Assembly: GCF_014696315.1 (NCBI RefSeq)
Contig: NZ_JACJPX010000033.1
Location: 1 to 64,000 of the forward strand
From: Calothrix membranacea FACHB-236
Lineage (GTDB): Bacteria > Cyanobacteriota > Cyanobacteriia > Cyanobacteriales > Nostocaceae
Length of the DNA stretch: 64,000 bases
Reading direction: 5' to 3'
In this document: piece after piece, positions 19,839-27,854 of the stretch
How positions within the stretch are numbered: position 1 is the first letter of the stretch
Layout: every line of letters starts with the position of its first letter
Program-made: the position numbers and the translations under genes
Notes under the pieces: model-generated
Databases searched by the model: none
What the model was told of the DNA's origin: nothing
Seen by the model: only the letters and a program-made list of their open reading frames with translations

Positions 19839-21178
19839 TGTCAGATTTCAACAATGAATTGCATACACAAATTCAGTACAGTTTGATTGAGAAATTGTCT
19901 GAATCGGAGCGACGTTACCGAGAATTGGTGAATAGTCTGCGCGAAATTGTGTTTAAATGCGATCGCTTGGGTAATGTAAAATTCCTCAACCAAGCTTGGA
20001 CTAAAACCCTTGGCTATCAGGTAGCAGATGTCATTGGTAGCCCTTTAAGCAATTTCATTGACGCAGAAGACCGATACTTATGGCAAGCAACTTTAGAAAA
20101 GCTGCAAACTGGAGTTGAAGTCTGTCAAGAACTCCGCTTTCACCATCAAACTGGTTTGATTGTGTGGCTGGAACTGTCTATTCAACCTTGTGATGAATCT
20201 GAATTCTCGGGTTCGCTGATCCATATTAAGGATCGTAAGCAAGCAGAAGTATTACTAAAGCAAACAAATGAAGAACTGGAAGCTAGAGTAGAACAACGCA
20301 ATACTGAGCTAATTCACGCTAACCAGGAATTAAAATTAACTCTACAAAAACTGAAATTTACTCAGGCTCAATTAGTACAAACTGAAAAAATGTCGAGTCT
20401 GGGACAATTAGTAGCAGGGATTGCTCACGAAATTAACAATCCAGTTAACTTTATTTATGCCAATCTCTCCTATGCATCAGAGTATACAGAAGTATTATTC
20501 CAAATTTTAGAACTTTACCAGCAAGCTTATCCAGTCCCACTTTTACATATTCAAGAAGCAATTAAACATTTCGATTTAGAATTTATTCAACAAGACCTAG
20601 CGAAGCTGTTGCACTCGATGCAAGCAGGTAGCGATCGCATTCGAGAAGTTGTACTATTGTTAAGAAATTTTTCCCGGTTGGATGAAGCAGAAATCAAAAA
20701 TGTTGATATTCACGTGGGTATCGATCACACAATTACATTACTGCGTCATCGCCTCACAACTAATTCGGGAATGATGGTAATTCAAATATTTAAGGATTAT
20801 GGCACAATTCCCCTCATCAAGTGCTATCCCGCCCAACTGAATCAAGTATTCATGAATATTATTAATAATGCTATTGATGCTTTACTAGAGGCAATTAACC
20901 AATCTCAACTGTTCATGCCTACAATTTGGATTAGTACGGAAATCATTGATGAAGTTTGGCTGAATATTCGCATTAAAAACAATGGTTTGCCTATACCTGA
21001 ATCTGTAATGGCGAAAATCTTCGATCCGTTCTTTACAACCAAAGCTGTGGGTAAGGGAATTGGACTTGGTTTATTTGTGAGCTATCAAATTGTGGTAGAA
21101 ATGCACCAAGGTAAATTAACCTGCACTTGCTTACCAAATCAAGAAACAGAATTCTGCATCCAAATTCCCATTGTGTAA
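19838..21178 (+). CDS. PAS-domain sensor histidine kinase
   Basis: This 446-residue cytoplasmic kinase has a PAS domain (about residues 20-130), a coiled-coil linker (about 130-185), a HisKA segment with His197 in AHEINNP, and a HATPase domain ending at residue 446. No membrane segment is seen. In the final G-box region the usual DNGxG is IKNNGLPI, while GKGIGLGLF is kept, so nucleotide binding may be altered. The ATG overlaps the stop of the isochorismatase-like gene by one base. Its kinase core closely resembles those at 39275, 53117 and 60267. No response regulator is adjacent. Confidence 0.9.
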   Translation: MSDFNNELHTQIQYSLIEKLSESERRYRELVNSLREIVFKCDRLGNVKFLNQAWTKTLGYQVADVIGSPLSNFIDAEDRYLWQATLEKLQTGVEVCQELRFHHQTGLIVWLELSIQPCDESEFSGSLIHIKDRKQAEVLLKQTNEELEARVEQRNTELIHANQELKLTLQKLKFTQAQLVQTEKMSSLGQLVAGIAHEINNPVNFIYANLSYASEYTEVLFQILELYQQAYPVPLLHIQEAIKHFDLEFIQQDLAKLLHSMQAGSDRIREVVLLLRNFSRLDEAEIKNVDIHVGIDHTITLLRHRLTTNSGMMVIQIFKDYGTIPLIKCYPAQLNQVFMNIINNAIDALLEAINQSQLFMPTIWISTEIIDEVWLNIRIKNNGLPIPESVMAKIFDPFFTTKAVGKGIGLGLFVSYQIVVEMHQGKLTCTCLPNQETEFCIQIPIV

Positions 21179-21219
21179 GAAGGATGAAGTAAAGCTTAGG
21201 GTTTTAACGAAAGATTTAC

Positions 21220-21357
21220 AGGACTTACGCAACTGGCACAGTGATCCTCTGGCATAAGAGTCAAGAGTCAAGGGTCAAAAATTTAGCTTTTTTGGACTCT
21301 TGACATTTGACCCTGGACAAACCCAAACGAAAAAAATATGACACTTGCGTAAGTCCT
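21220..21357. mobile_element. 138-bp MITE-like element with 13-bp perfect terminal inverted repeats
   Basis: The ends AGGACTTACGCAA and TTGCGTAAGTCCT are perfect inverted repeats, and the interior holds a second inverted set (GTCAAGAGTCA/GACTCTTGAC and AGGGTCAAA/TTTGACCCT). It has no coding capacity. The structure fits a non-autonomous transposable element or a strong cruciform. I see no clear target-site duplication. Confidence 0.72.
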
Positions 21358-21392
21358 AATTTAGTAGTGTTCACCCTATCAATTATGAACTA

Positions 21393-21441
21393 TTACCAAT
21401 GACCAATTAGCAATTACCAATGACCAATGACCAATGACCAA
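21393..21441. repeat. Heptanucleotide tandem repeat, seven TGACCAA-type units
   Basis: Seven consecutive 7-base units (TTACCAA, TGACCAA, TTAGCAA, TTACCAA, then TGACCAA three times) lie 56 bases upstream of the rlmN start. Reverse-complemented, the unit is TTGGTCA, the same family as the array at 6303. Confidence 0.88.
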
Positions 21442-21497
21442 TTTGAAACATAAACGGTAGGATAGAGATTCAGCATCCATTTGTGATTGATTAATTT

Positions 21498-22592
21498 ATG
21501 TCTGCTACGCCGCTTGTATCTCAGGTTGACTCACCCAACTCAGAAAAGTTAGAAAATATTCCGCCTCTACTAGGTGCGTCTGTTACCGAGTTAACTGCTT
21601 GGGTACAGCAGCAAGGACAACCTGGCTATCGAGGTAAACAGCTGCATGATTGGATTTATCATAAAGGAGTGCGATCGCTTGCTGATATCACTGTCTTTCC
21701 TAAACAATGGCGTGCGGATTTAGCAGAAATTCCCATTGGACGTTCCAAGATACATTACCGCTCGGAAGCACGGGACGGCACAGTTAAGTATTTATTGCAA
21801 CTATCCGACGGACAAATTATTGAAACTGTGGGGATTCCCAGTTTTGGTAAAGGGGGAGAAATTTCCAAAACCCGTTTAACAGTCTGCGTCTCTACTCAGG
21901 TGGGATGTCCGATGGCGTGTGATTTCTGCGCTACGGGGAAAGGCGGCTATAAGCGCAACTTAGCTAGACATGAAATTGTTGATCAGGTGTTGACTGTACA
22001 AGAAGATTTTCAGCAGCGAGTAAGTAATGTAGTATTCATGGGATTGGGTGAACCGTTGTTAAATACGGAGAATGTTTTAGCAGCCCTGAAATCCCTCAAT
22101 CAAGATGTGGGAATTGGACAGCGATCGCTTACTGTTTCTACAGTGGGTATTCGCGATCGCATTCGTCAGTTAGCCCAACACCATCTCCAAATTACTCTCG
22201 CTGTGAGTCTCCACGCACCTAACCAAGCACTACGAGAACAACTAATACCCAGCGCCCGCCCTTATCCTTTGGAAGATTTGTTAGCGGAATGTCGGGAATA
22301 TGTGGAAATTACTGGTCGTCGTGTAACTTTTGAATATATTTTGCTGGCTGGTGTCAACGATTTACCAGAACACGCTTTGCAATTAGCCAAATGCTTGCGG
22401 GGTTTCCAAAGCCATGTCAATTTAATTCCCTACAATCCCATTCAAGAAGTAGATTATAAACGCCCCAGTAGCGATCGCATTCAAGCCTTTCTCAATGTGC
22501 TTCAGCAACAAAATATTGCGGTTAGTGTCCGCTATTCTCGCGGTTTAGACGCTGATGCTGCTTGTGGACAACTTAGAGCCAGTAAATCATGA
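21498..22592 (+). CDS. rlmN: Dual-specificity 23S rRNA/tRNA adenine C2-methyltransferase RlmN
   Basis: This 364-residue radical-SAM methyltransferase acts on A2503 of 23S rRNA and A37 of certain tRNAs. The radical-SAM cluster is CPMACDFC (Cys137, Cys141, Cys144), followed by ATGKGG and [10 protein letters not shown] conserved C-terminal catalytic Cys is in the DADAACGQL segment. Length and order are normal for the family. It is monocistronic between a MITE-like element/heptamer array upstream and a strong hairpin downstream. Confidence 0.96.
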   Translation: MSATPLVSQVDSPNSEKLENIPPLLGASVTELTAWVQQQGQPGYRGKQLHDWIYHKGVRSLADITVFPKQWRADLAEIPIGRSKIHYRSEARDGTVKYLLQLSDGQIIETVGIPSFGKGGEISKTRLTVCVSTQVGCPMACDFCATGKGGYKRNLARHEIVDQVLTVQEDFQQRVSNVVFMGLGEPLLNTENVLAALKSLNQDVGIGQRSLTVSTVGIRDRIRQLAQHHLQITLAVSLHAPNQALREQLIPSARPYPLEDLLAECREYVEITGRRVTFEYILLAGVNDLPEHALQLAKCLRGFQSHVNLIPYNPIQEVDYKRPSSDRIQAFLNVLQQQNIAVSVRYSRGLDADAACGQLRASKS

Positions 22593-22720
22593 TGTCCAAG
22601 ACAATGCAAAATTAAAAGCTAATATCAAATTTCTAAAAATCGTAGATTTTCCTAAAGTTATTCAGCGCTATTGTGAACAACCACAATGAGGTAAATATAT
22701 TTTAGGAATTACATTTATAA

Positions 22721-22762
22721 AATTGTGGGGCGGTGATTCCTAATAATCACCGCCCCACAATT
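22721..22762. terminator. Strong bidirectional hairpin between rlmN and the fasciclin gene
   Basis: A perfect 18-bp stem (beginning AATTGTGGGGCGG) with a 6-base loop lies between two convergent genes. There is no long T run on either side, so it may act as a bidirectional structural terminator rather than a classical intrinsic one. Confidence 0.72.
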
Positions 22763-22786
22763 ACTATTGTCTATTTCCGCGTTTGC

Positions 22787-23188
22787 TTACGCAGGAATTA
22801 ACACTGTGTCAATTATGTGAATAACACCGTTATCAGCAGCAACATCTGGTGTTGCAACAGTGGCATCATTTACCTTAACACCATTAGAAGCATCAATTTT
22901 CACGTTGGTGCCTTCAACTGTAGTAGCTGACTTTAGCTTAACCACATCTGCTGACAATACCTTGCCTGAAACAACATGGTAAGTCAGAATTTTCTTGAGT
23001 TTAGGAATGTCTTTTAGCAGTGCATCTACTGTACCTTCTGGAAGCTTCGCAAATGCTTCATCAGTAGGTGCAAAAACAGTAAATGGCCCAGCGCCTTTGA
23101 GAGTATCTACCAAATTAGCAGCTTTGATTGCAGCAACTAGGGTATTGAAAGATCCAGCATTAACAGCGGTATCAATAATGTCAGCCAA
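22787..23188 (-). CDS. Fasciclin (FAS1) domain protein, cytoplasm-type without signal peptide
   Basis: The 133-residue protein is a single FAS1/BIgH3 domain, with the conserved blocks [17 protein letters not shown] (H1) and [10 protein letters not shown], and [12 protein letters not shown] at the end (H2). FAS1 domains mediate adhesion or matrix interactions. No signal peptide is seen: translation appears to start at a TTG (23188) preceded by AGG, and an in-frame TAG just upstream excludes a longer form. Short FAS1 proteins starting MADIxDTAV are common in Nostocales; their role is unknown. Confidence 0.9.
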   Translation of the reverse strand: MADIIDTAVNAGSFNTLVAAIKAANLVDTLKGAGPFTVFAPTDEAFAKLPEGTVDALLKDIPKLKKILTYHVVSGKVLSADVVKLKSATTVEGTNVKIDASNGVKVNDATVATPDVAADNGVIHIIDTVLIPA

Positions 23189-23923
23189 GTTTTTTACCTA
23201 GTGAGCTTTTAATCTATATATTCAATGTAGCGTACTTTTTAATAAAAAGTATTTGCTGTTACAGATTTAGATTGATAAATTTAACCAAGAAAGATAACTT
23301 ACAGAGTGTATTTTATACATAAAAATACAAATTTTAATTTCAATTTTTACTTCCATATTAAATTTATTCTCAAATACTAACTTAATATTTTGAGTAGTCC
23401 TAAACCCTCAATGCTGCTTTCTCAGAGCTTTACAGCTTCAGAGGGAATGTAATTAGAAAATAAAGTTAGTATTTTTAAATCCCTAAGTATCCTGATTGAA
23501 TAAAATTGAGATTATTTATGCTAAAAAATAAATTATTTCAATATATACCAATATTTTTTCTAACTCATTGAATGTTATTACTTAGTTTTTAACTAATTAA
23601 AAGGTACATGAAAGTCAGTATTTCATCAAGGTAAACTCAGGGGTTTTATTTATATAAAATTTTTTAAAAAATATAACTGCTATACTATAAATATGAAACA
23701 GCGAAAATGCTACATAAAAGGCAGCCAAGATGGATGCCCAAAAAATTTTAAAGGTATATACAGTCAATTGAATAAATTGAAATCAGGCAGATTTGGGGGA
23801 ATCAGCTAGATGAATTTCAACCTTTAAATATTAGCTTTGCTTTACCCTAATAGTTAAGCAATCCCTAGAATTTTAATAGAGAACACCCAACACATAGTTT
23901 CTTTTCATCAAGGAGTATTTATA
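23189..23923. other. AT-rich spacer upstream of the phycobiliprotein gene
   Basis: This 735-base, very AT-rich spacer lies between divergent genes. I see no ORF or RNA gene. A TATACTATAAAT stretch at 23681-23692 could be a -10 region for the phycobiliprotein gene with a long leader, but no matching -35 is evident. Confidence 0.4.
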
Positions 23924-24409
23924 ATGAGCCTGATCCTAAATTCAATTATTAGTGCAGATATCGAAGCTCGCTATCTCAGCCCTGGCGAACTAGAACCGAT
24001 TAAGAGTTTTATTAAGAGTGGTGAACGCCGTCTGCGCCTTGTTAAAGTTTTAAATGAAAATCGGGAAACTATTATTAAACAATCTGGAAACCAACTGTTT
24101 CAAAAGCGCCCAGATATTATCTCTCCTGGTGGTAATGCTTATGGACAGGATATGACAGCAACTTGTCTACGAGACATGGATTATTATCTACGCTTGATTA
24201 CTTACGGTATTGTAGCTGGTGATTCTACACCACTTAACGATATTGGAATCAGTGGTGCGCGTGCAATGTATAAGTCTCTTGGTACTCCAATTGAAGCTGT
24301 TTGTGAAAGTATCCGTGCAATGAAAACTGTTGCTACCTCAATGATATCCAGCGAAGATGCGAACGAATTAGGTAGTTACTTTGACTACTTAATTGCTGGA
24401 CTCCAGTAG
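23924..24409 (+). CDS. Allophycocyanin alpha-type subunit, isolated divergent paralogue
   Basis: This 161-residue phycobiliprotein has the allophycocyanin-alpha pattern: [35 protein letters not shown], and the bilin-attachment segment [12 protein letters not shown] with Cys81 and Asp84. It should carry a phycocyanobilin and could sit in the phycobilisome core in place of ApcA. It is not next to apcB, apcC or apcE, and the C-terminal third (ICESI-like [32 protein letters not shown]) differs from canonical ApcA. A good ribosome site (AAGGAG) lies ahead of ATG 23924. It may be a specialised terminal emitter or stress variant; ApcD is a less likely label. Confidence 0.88.
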   Translation: MSLILNSIISADIEARYLSPGELEPIKSFIKSGERRLRLVKVLNENRETIIKQSGNQLFQKRPDIISPGGNAYGQDMTATCLRDMDYYLRLITYGIVAGDSTPLNDIGISGARAMYKSLGTPIEAVCESIRAMKTVATSMISSEDANELGSYFDYLIAGLQ

Positions 24410-24502
24410 GTTAATGGGTTTCAATTTAGCTTGCTCAAAGCCTGGCTAGAGTTGTACATCATCCTATAGCTACTTTATTTATTACTAGAAGGGAGAGCCA
24501 TA

Positions 24503-24601
24503 ATGTCCAAAGAAAAAAAAGGTAATAGAGAAGTCAAAAAACAAAAAAAAGATCCTCAGAAAAAAAAGGAGAAAAAAGATCCAAATAGATATGATGGATA
24601 A
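24503..24601 (+). CDS. Lysine-rich micropeptide, 32 residues
   Basis: A short ORF starts MSKEKKGNREVKKQKKD and ends DPNRYDG, with a good GGGAG ribosome site nine bases upstream of ATG 24503. About 45 percent of residues are Lys or Arg. It lies 93 bases downstream of the phycobiliprotein gene on the same strand with no obvious terminator between. It could bind nucleic acid or an acidic surface such as the phycobilisome; no family is recognised with certainty. Confidence 0.6.
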   Translation: MSKEKKGNREVKKQKKDPQKKKEKKDPNRYDG

Positions 24602-25047
24602 GCCTGGTGCAGCTACAGAGAAGTCAAAATTGCAAAAGCCTATATTCATAAGCTTCTAAGACATTTTCATCTAGTTATTATTACCGTATGGCACTAATAA
24701 CTAGAGAAATTTGAAATATTGTACTATTTCATTTTGATAATGCTTCATCTAGTAGAACTCCTACTGAGTTATATTCTTGAAACTACGATGTTTTTTTGCT
24801 AGTTATCAGGAAATTAAGATTACAAGCTGCTCAAGCTAGTTAGTAAAAATTCAAATAGTAAACAAAGTATAATTTTTTCTGGTTGAGGCGTTACTTAGAT
24901 ATTAGTTAGGAATAAATAATGCCATATTTAAGGAAAAATATTTCTGTTGTATCTATATAGAGTTTCTTATGTAAATTCTAAAGATACTCAATAGCAGCAT
25001 TAATATTTTTATAAATTGTTTAAAATATAGATAATATCAATTATATT
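24602..25047. other. AT-rich spacer, nothing recognised
   Basis: This 446-base spacer has no ORF with a ribosome site and no repeat or hairpin I can support. Confidence 0.5.
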
Positions 25048-25290
25048 ATGCCCAAATACATTTTTTTTGCTTGCTTTCCTTACACTTCAAACTTAGCTAA
25101 TGGCATAACCATTAGCCATAACACAGAAGAAGATGAATACGTAGGCATAATTAATACTAAAACCTATGAAGCATTAAAAAAATACAATATTAATAATAAC
25201 GCCGAGCTTCTTCACCTATTGAAAAATGAAGGCTTCAAGGCTATTAAATTTTTAGAAAAAGATGGCTATATAGGTTTTGAGCAAATGTGA
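25048..25290 (+). CDS. Hypothetical protein, 80 residues
   Basis: The ORF starts MPKYIFFACFPY and ends GYIGFEQM, with an amphipathic middle section (TKTYEALKKYNINNNAELLHLL). Codon use and composition look protein-like, but no ribosome site is evident and no family is recognised. It lies among several other small genes. It is not clearly secreted or membrane-bound. Confidence 0.5.
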   Translation: MPKYIFFACFPYTSNLANGITISHNTEEDEYVGIINTKTYEALKKYNINNNAELLHLLKNEGFKAIKFLEKDGYIGFEQM

Positions 25291-25453
25291 AATAATTAAT
25301 TATTTGCATAAGTTTAAACCTATATAAATTTGCATATTCAATTTTAATGTCAATTAGCTGAATAGCATTAATTTAGTTTAGCTAAATTACTTTGGTGGAA
25401 GCATGGCTGATTTTAACTAAATTCTATCTAAGCCAAGTTCTTGTACAAAAAAG

Positions 25454-25624
25454 CTATTCGTCTTCGTCTCCTGGAGGTCGTTCACTCTCACTTTGTTGGG
25501 TGTTCCACTCCAAAACAATACGCTCTAGCATTTCAGCCTGGGTACAGTTATTCACAAGAGCATATTGCTTAATTAGCTCTCGTACTCTAGGGCTAATATG
25601 ACGTATATCAAGTGCTTTATTCAT
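25454..25624 (-). CDS. Small ribbon-helix-helix-like protein, 56 residues
   Basis: The ORF starts MNKALDIRHISPRVRELIKQ, continues with CTQAEMLERIVLEW and ends in an acidic tail (ERPPGDEDE). The N-terminal strand followed by two helices with T-Q-A-E-M-L-E-R-I fits small ribbon-helix-helix DNA-binding proteins such as CopG-like antitoxins or plasmid-type regulators. No partner toxin is adjacent, so it may be an orphan regulator. Start ATG 25624 has only a weak ribosome site. Confidence 0.5.
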   Translation of the reverse strand: MNKALDIRHISPRVRELIKQYALVNNCTQAEMLERIVLEWNTQQSESERPPGDEDE

Positions 25625-25879
25625 GGTAATTTATATTAGCTACCTAGTAGACATTACATAAATTTATTATATTAGAGATTATCAGATTGAATCATAGTTA
25701 ACATCTTGTTTATCATTTTTAAGTTTGACTTTAACAAAAAGAATCTCTTGGCAGTATTAGTATTATTATAAAGCCCCCTGGTGATGCGATTTCTCACAAC
25801 ACCAGTGATGTTTTGTAGTTCTAATGAGTAGTTGCCAGAGCTAAAAAATTAATGGCAAAGTATAGATAATTTTTCTATT

Positions 25880-25987
25880 CTAGAATTTAGCACTTGGTAT
25901 GCCAGAGCGTCTGTTTAACAGAATTGCCCCTAAATTTGCCAACAGACAGATGCTGCTTAGTGCTAATAAAATGTATGTGGGAGCCAT
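25880..25987 (-). CDS. Possible single-span membrane micropeptide, 35 residues
   Basis: The frame reads MAPTYILLALSSICLLANLG and continues to RRSGIPSAKF: one hydrophobic helix followed by a basic turn, the shape of small photosynthetic or stress membrane peptides. There is no clear ribosome site and no known family. An overlapping plus-strand frame of 33 codons is also open, so this could be chance. Confidence 0.28.
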   Translation of the reverse strand: MAPTYILLALSSICLLANLGAILLNRRSGIPSAKF

Positions 25988-26145
25988 GACAATCGCCTAG
26001 ATTTCTAGTGATTTTTCTTAGGGATATGAGTAATAGTGCAAGACTTCTTCGTTAAACATTTTCACCTAGAAATTTGCTTGAGAGTAAAGGGTAAAGAGCA
26101 ATAGTAAAAGGCTTTACATGCCCTTTTTAGCTTGCCCTTTTACCC

Positions 26146-26280
26146 TTAACTGAAAAAGTATTGAGTGATACTTTGCCCACCAGCATTAACATAGATATAG
26201 ACGCATCCAGAGCCCGGTAGACTCTCAAGCATAAACGCGCTGTTATCCTCAGCTTTACAAGTGCAATCAACTTGATAAAG
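26146..26280 (-). pseudogene. Possible remnant of a small coding sequence
   Basis: One minus-strand frame is open for about 44 codons and ends with LPGSGCVYIYVNAGGQSI and TQYFFS before TAA. The residues look like a folded domain (Cys, aromatic and Gly-Gly pattern), but no start codon with a ribosome site exists; the first in-frame Met leaves 28 residues. An in-frame stop precedes the segment. It may be a decayed gene or a chance frame. Confidence 0.25.
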
Positions 26281-26320
26281 TTATCAAATGCAAACTTAAT
26301 TAAGTGTATACAGGTGCGTA

Positions 26321-26509
26321 TCAGCCACTCAATTTAATTACACCTTGACTAACTAGATATTCCAGCTTGCCATCTTGCAGTATTTGCTCACGCACCAATC
26401 TTATCTGCTCGTGGCTGAGAATGTGTAATCCTGGATGGACAACATAATCTTTCAGGATAATTCTTTCCGGCTGCTGACTGTTGGTGCGATTGTAGGTAAT
26501 GGAAGGCAT
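26321..26509 (-). CDS. Hypothetical protein, 62 residues
   Basis: The ORF starts MPSITYNRTNSQQPERIIL and includes VVHPGLHILSHEQIRLVREQ followed by YLVSQGVIKLSG. The Pro/His-containing segment and alternating helix look protein-like. No membrane or signal segment. The ribosome site is weak. I do not recognise a family; the gene stands alone in the small-gene zone. Confidence 0.5.
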   Translation of the reverse strand: MPSITYNRTNSQQPERIILKDYVVHPGLHILSHEQIRLVREQILQDGKLEYLVSQGVIKLSG

Positions 26510-26642
26510 ACTTGCAAAAAGCTTTTCAGCAATAATGGGTAGAAGAGAGTTTGACTCTGCTCCCTAAGCTTTACACAAGTTTTTAACTAGATTGCAGTTA
26601 GCAGCGCTAAAGAGTTACAAAAAACAATAATCCTAGTAAAGC

Positions 26643-26690
26643 ACGGCGTAAGTAAGCAAATCTTTCTAAATTAACGAAAGCTTACGCCGG
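26643..26690. repeat. Inverted repeat ACGGCGTAAG / CTTACGCCGG
   Basis: Two 9-10-base arms (ACGGCGTAAG at 26643-26652 and CTTACGCCGG at 26681-26690) enclose 28 bases. The left arm is also found inside the MITE-like copy near 18657 (CACGGCGTAAATAA), so this is likely another dispersed repeat piece. Confidence 0.5.
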
Positions 26691-26767
26691 ATAATAGATA
26701 ATTTTACGAATTATTGTTGGATTGCTAAATATCCATATTTTCTGAGTTCTGTAGAATTGTCAAAATA

Positions 26768-26947
26768 TTATCTTTTAGCGTGAATACCAGGGGCATAAGC
26801 CTCAATAACTTTACCAGTGCGAGTACAACTGATCATTAAGTAGTCGCAAGTTGGGCATTGTGTGCGAGTTATTTCGCTAGCAAAAATGTAGTGACGTTCA
26901 GCCCCACTGCCACAGTTTGGACAGCAAATGTGTTGTATAGTCTGCAT
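26768..26947 (-). CDS. Small zinc-ribbon protein, 59 residues
   Basis: The ORF starts MQTIQHICCPNCGSGAERHY, has a second CPTC knuckle 20 residues later (TRTQCPTCDYLMISC), and ends HAKR. Two CxxC pairs at about residues 9-12 and 31-34 form a rubredoxin/zinc-ribbon type metal site. An AAGGG ribosome site lies about 9 bases ahead of ATG 26947. It probably acts as a small nucleic-acid or protein adaptor; function unknown. It was too short for a long-ORF search but the metal motif makes it convincing. Confidence 0.75.
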   Translation of the reverse strand: MQTIQHICCPNCGSGAERHYIFASEITRTQCPTCDYLMISCTRTGKVIEAYAPGIHAKR

Positions 26948-27433
26948 TTTAAAAACCCTTGGTTGTAACTAAATTACCTTATAAGACCCTATCAACCTAA
27001 CCAGTAATGTTTCCTGGTTTCACACCACTTAATAAAAAGCCTATATATTTGGCTAATTACTTTAACAAAATTTAATTTGCACAAACAAGCGCTATTGTAT
27101 ATCTATTATCTTAGTCTATGCCCTTAGTTATCATCTCACTTTAGATATATAAGTTTATTTTTGACACCCTCACTATTTAGAAATGGAATGATCCCTGATA
27201 CTAATACCTTCATATCACGTTATTTACAGTGATCTCCAGAAATAGTAAGTATATTAATAGCAAAAAGTCAAAACTCGGAAAATACTGTATATTTGATTAC
27301 AAAAAGATTCTTTTTAAGTTTTGCTTAAGATTTATACTGTTGAAATAGAGATTAAATAGTCAGGAAATAATTTAATTAAAACTTCCAATCTACATGGTTC
27401 AAAGCCTTGGTTATGTCTGTTAGTCTAGTTGTT

Positions 27434-27461
27434 GGTAATGGGTAATGGGGAATGGGTAATC
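27434..27461. repeat. Heptanucleotide tandem repeat, four GGTAATG-type units
   Basis: The units GGTAATG, GGTAATG, GGGAATG and GGTAATC are adjacent. It is the same family as at 6404 and links the GGTAAT and GGGAAT variants. Confidence 0.82.
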
Positions 27462-27545
27462 GATATTGGGTTCTCCCAACTATCAATTACCCATCACTTT
27501 CTTCTTGGCCTGCCTACGATTTTCGAGACTATTAGTTAAGCTATC

Positions 27546-27848
27546 AGCCAATACAGTTCAGATAAGATCATTAGTGATTGATTTGTCACTTGTGGAAAAA
27601 GCTAGCTCAATTGGGGGATTCTCCCCCAAACCCCCGATTGGGTGACGGTTGCGTCCCCCAAACCCCCTCCAAAATGATTGTTCAGTTTTTTTGTTGAGTA
27701 ACTAGTAACACCAAAGCGGGAATAAACATACCATTCTCAATGGCGAAAAAGCTTATAATATCAGTCTTTTGACTTTTGGCTTCCGCACAGTGGTACTAGT
27801 TTTTTGATTTTTTTGTCAATTAATTTTCTTAACTGAACTGTATTGGCT
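27546..27848. mobile_element. 303-bp MITE-like element with 22-bp terminal inverted repeats
   Basis: The left end AGCCAATACAGTTCAG... (27546-27567) and the right end ...CTGAACTGTATTGGCT (27827-27848) are inverted repeats matching at 21 of 22 bases. The interior contains a GC-rich core (GGGGGATTCTCCCCC, then CCCCCTCCAAAATGATT) and AGTAACTAGTAA. No transposase is encoded. A diverged copy is at 18516-18814. A clear target duplication is not seen. The right end lies just after the uvrC stop and may supply its terminator. Confidence 0.8.
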
Positions 27849-27854
27849 TATATC

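Larger units (their letters stand above)
25625..26320. other. Spacer with two doubtful small ORFs
   Basis: About 700 bases without a firm gene. It holds a possible 35-residue membrane peptide ORF (25880-25987, minus) and a possible coding remnant (26146-26280, minus), both listed separately at low confidence. Confidence 0.4.
26948..27854. other. Long spacer with heptamer array and MITE-like element
   Basis: This 907-base spacer holds a heptamer array at 27434-27461 and the MITE-like element at 27546-27848, which ends only six bases from the uvrC stop codon. No gene is supported in the remaining AT-rich part. Confidence 0.6.

Noticed and set aside
23189-23923. tRNA or small structured RNA in the spacer
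   Set aside because: I looked for cloverleaf arms and the conserved T-loop sequence and found none; the region is simply AT-rich.
23924-24409. Part of a far-red light photoacclimation cluster
   Set aside because: No apcB, apcE, psa/psb variants or RfpABC regulators are nearby.
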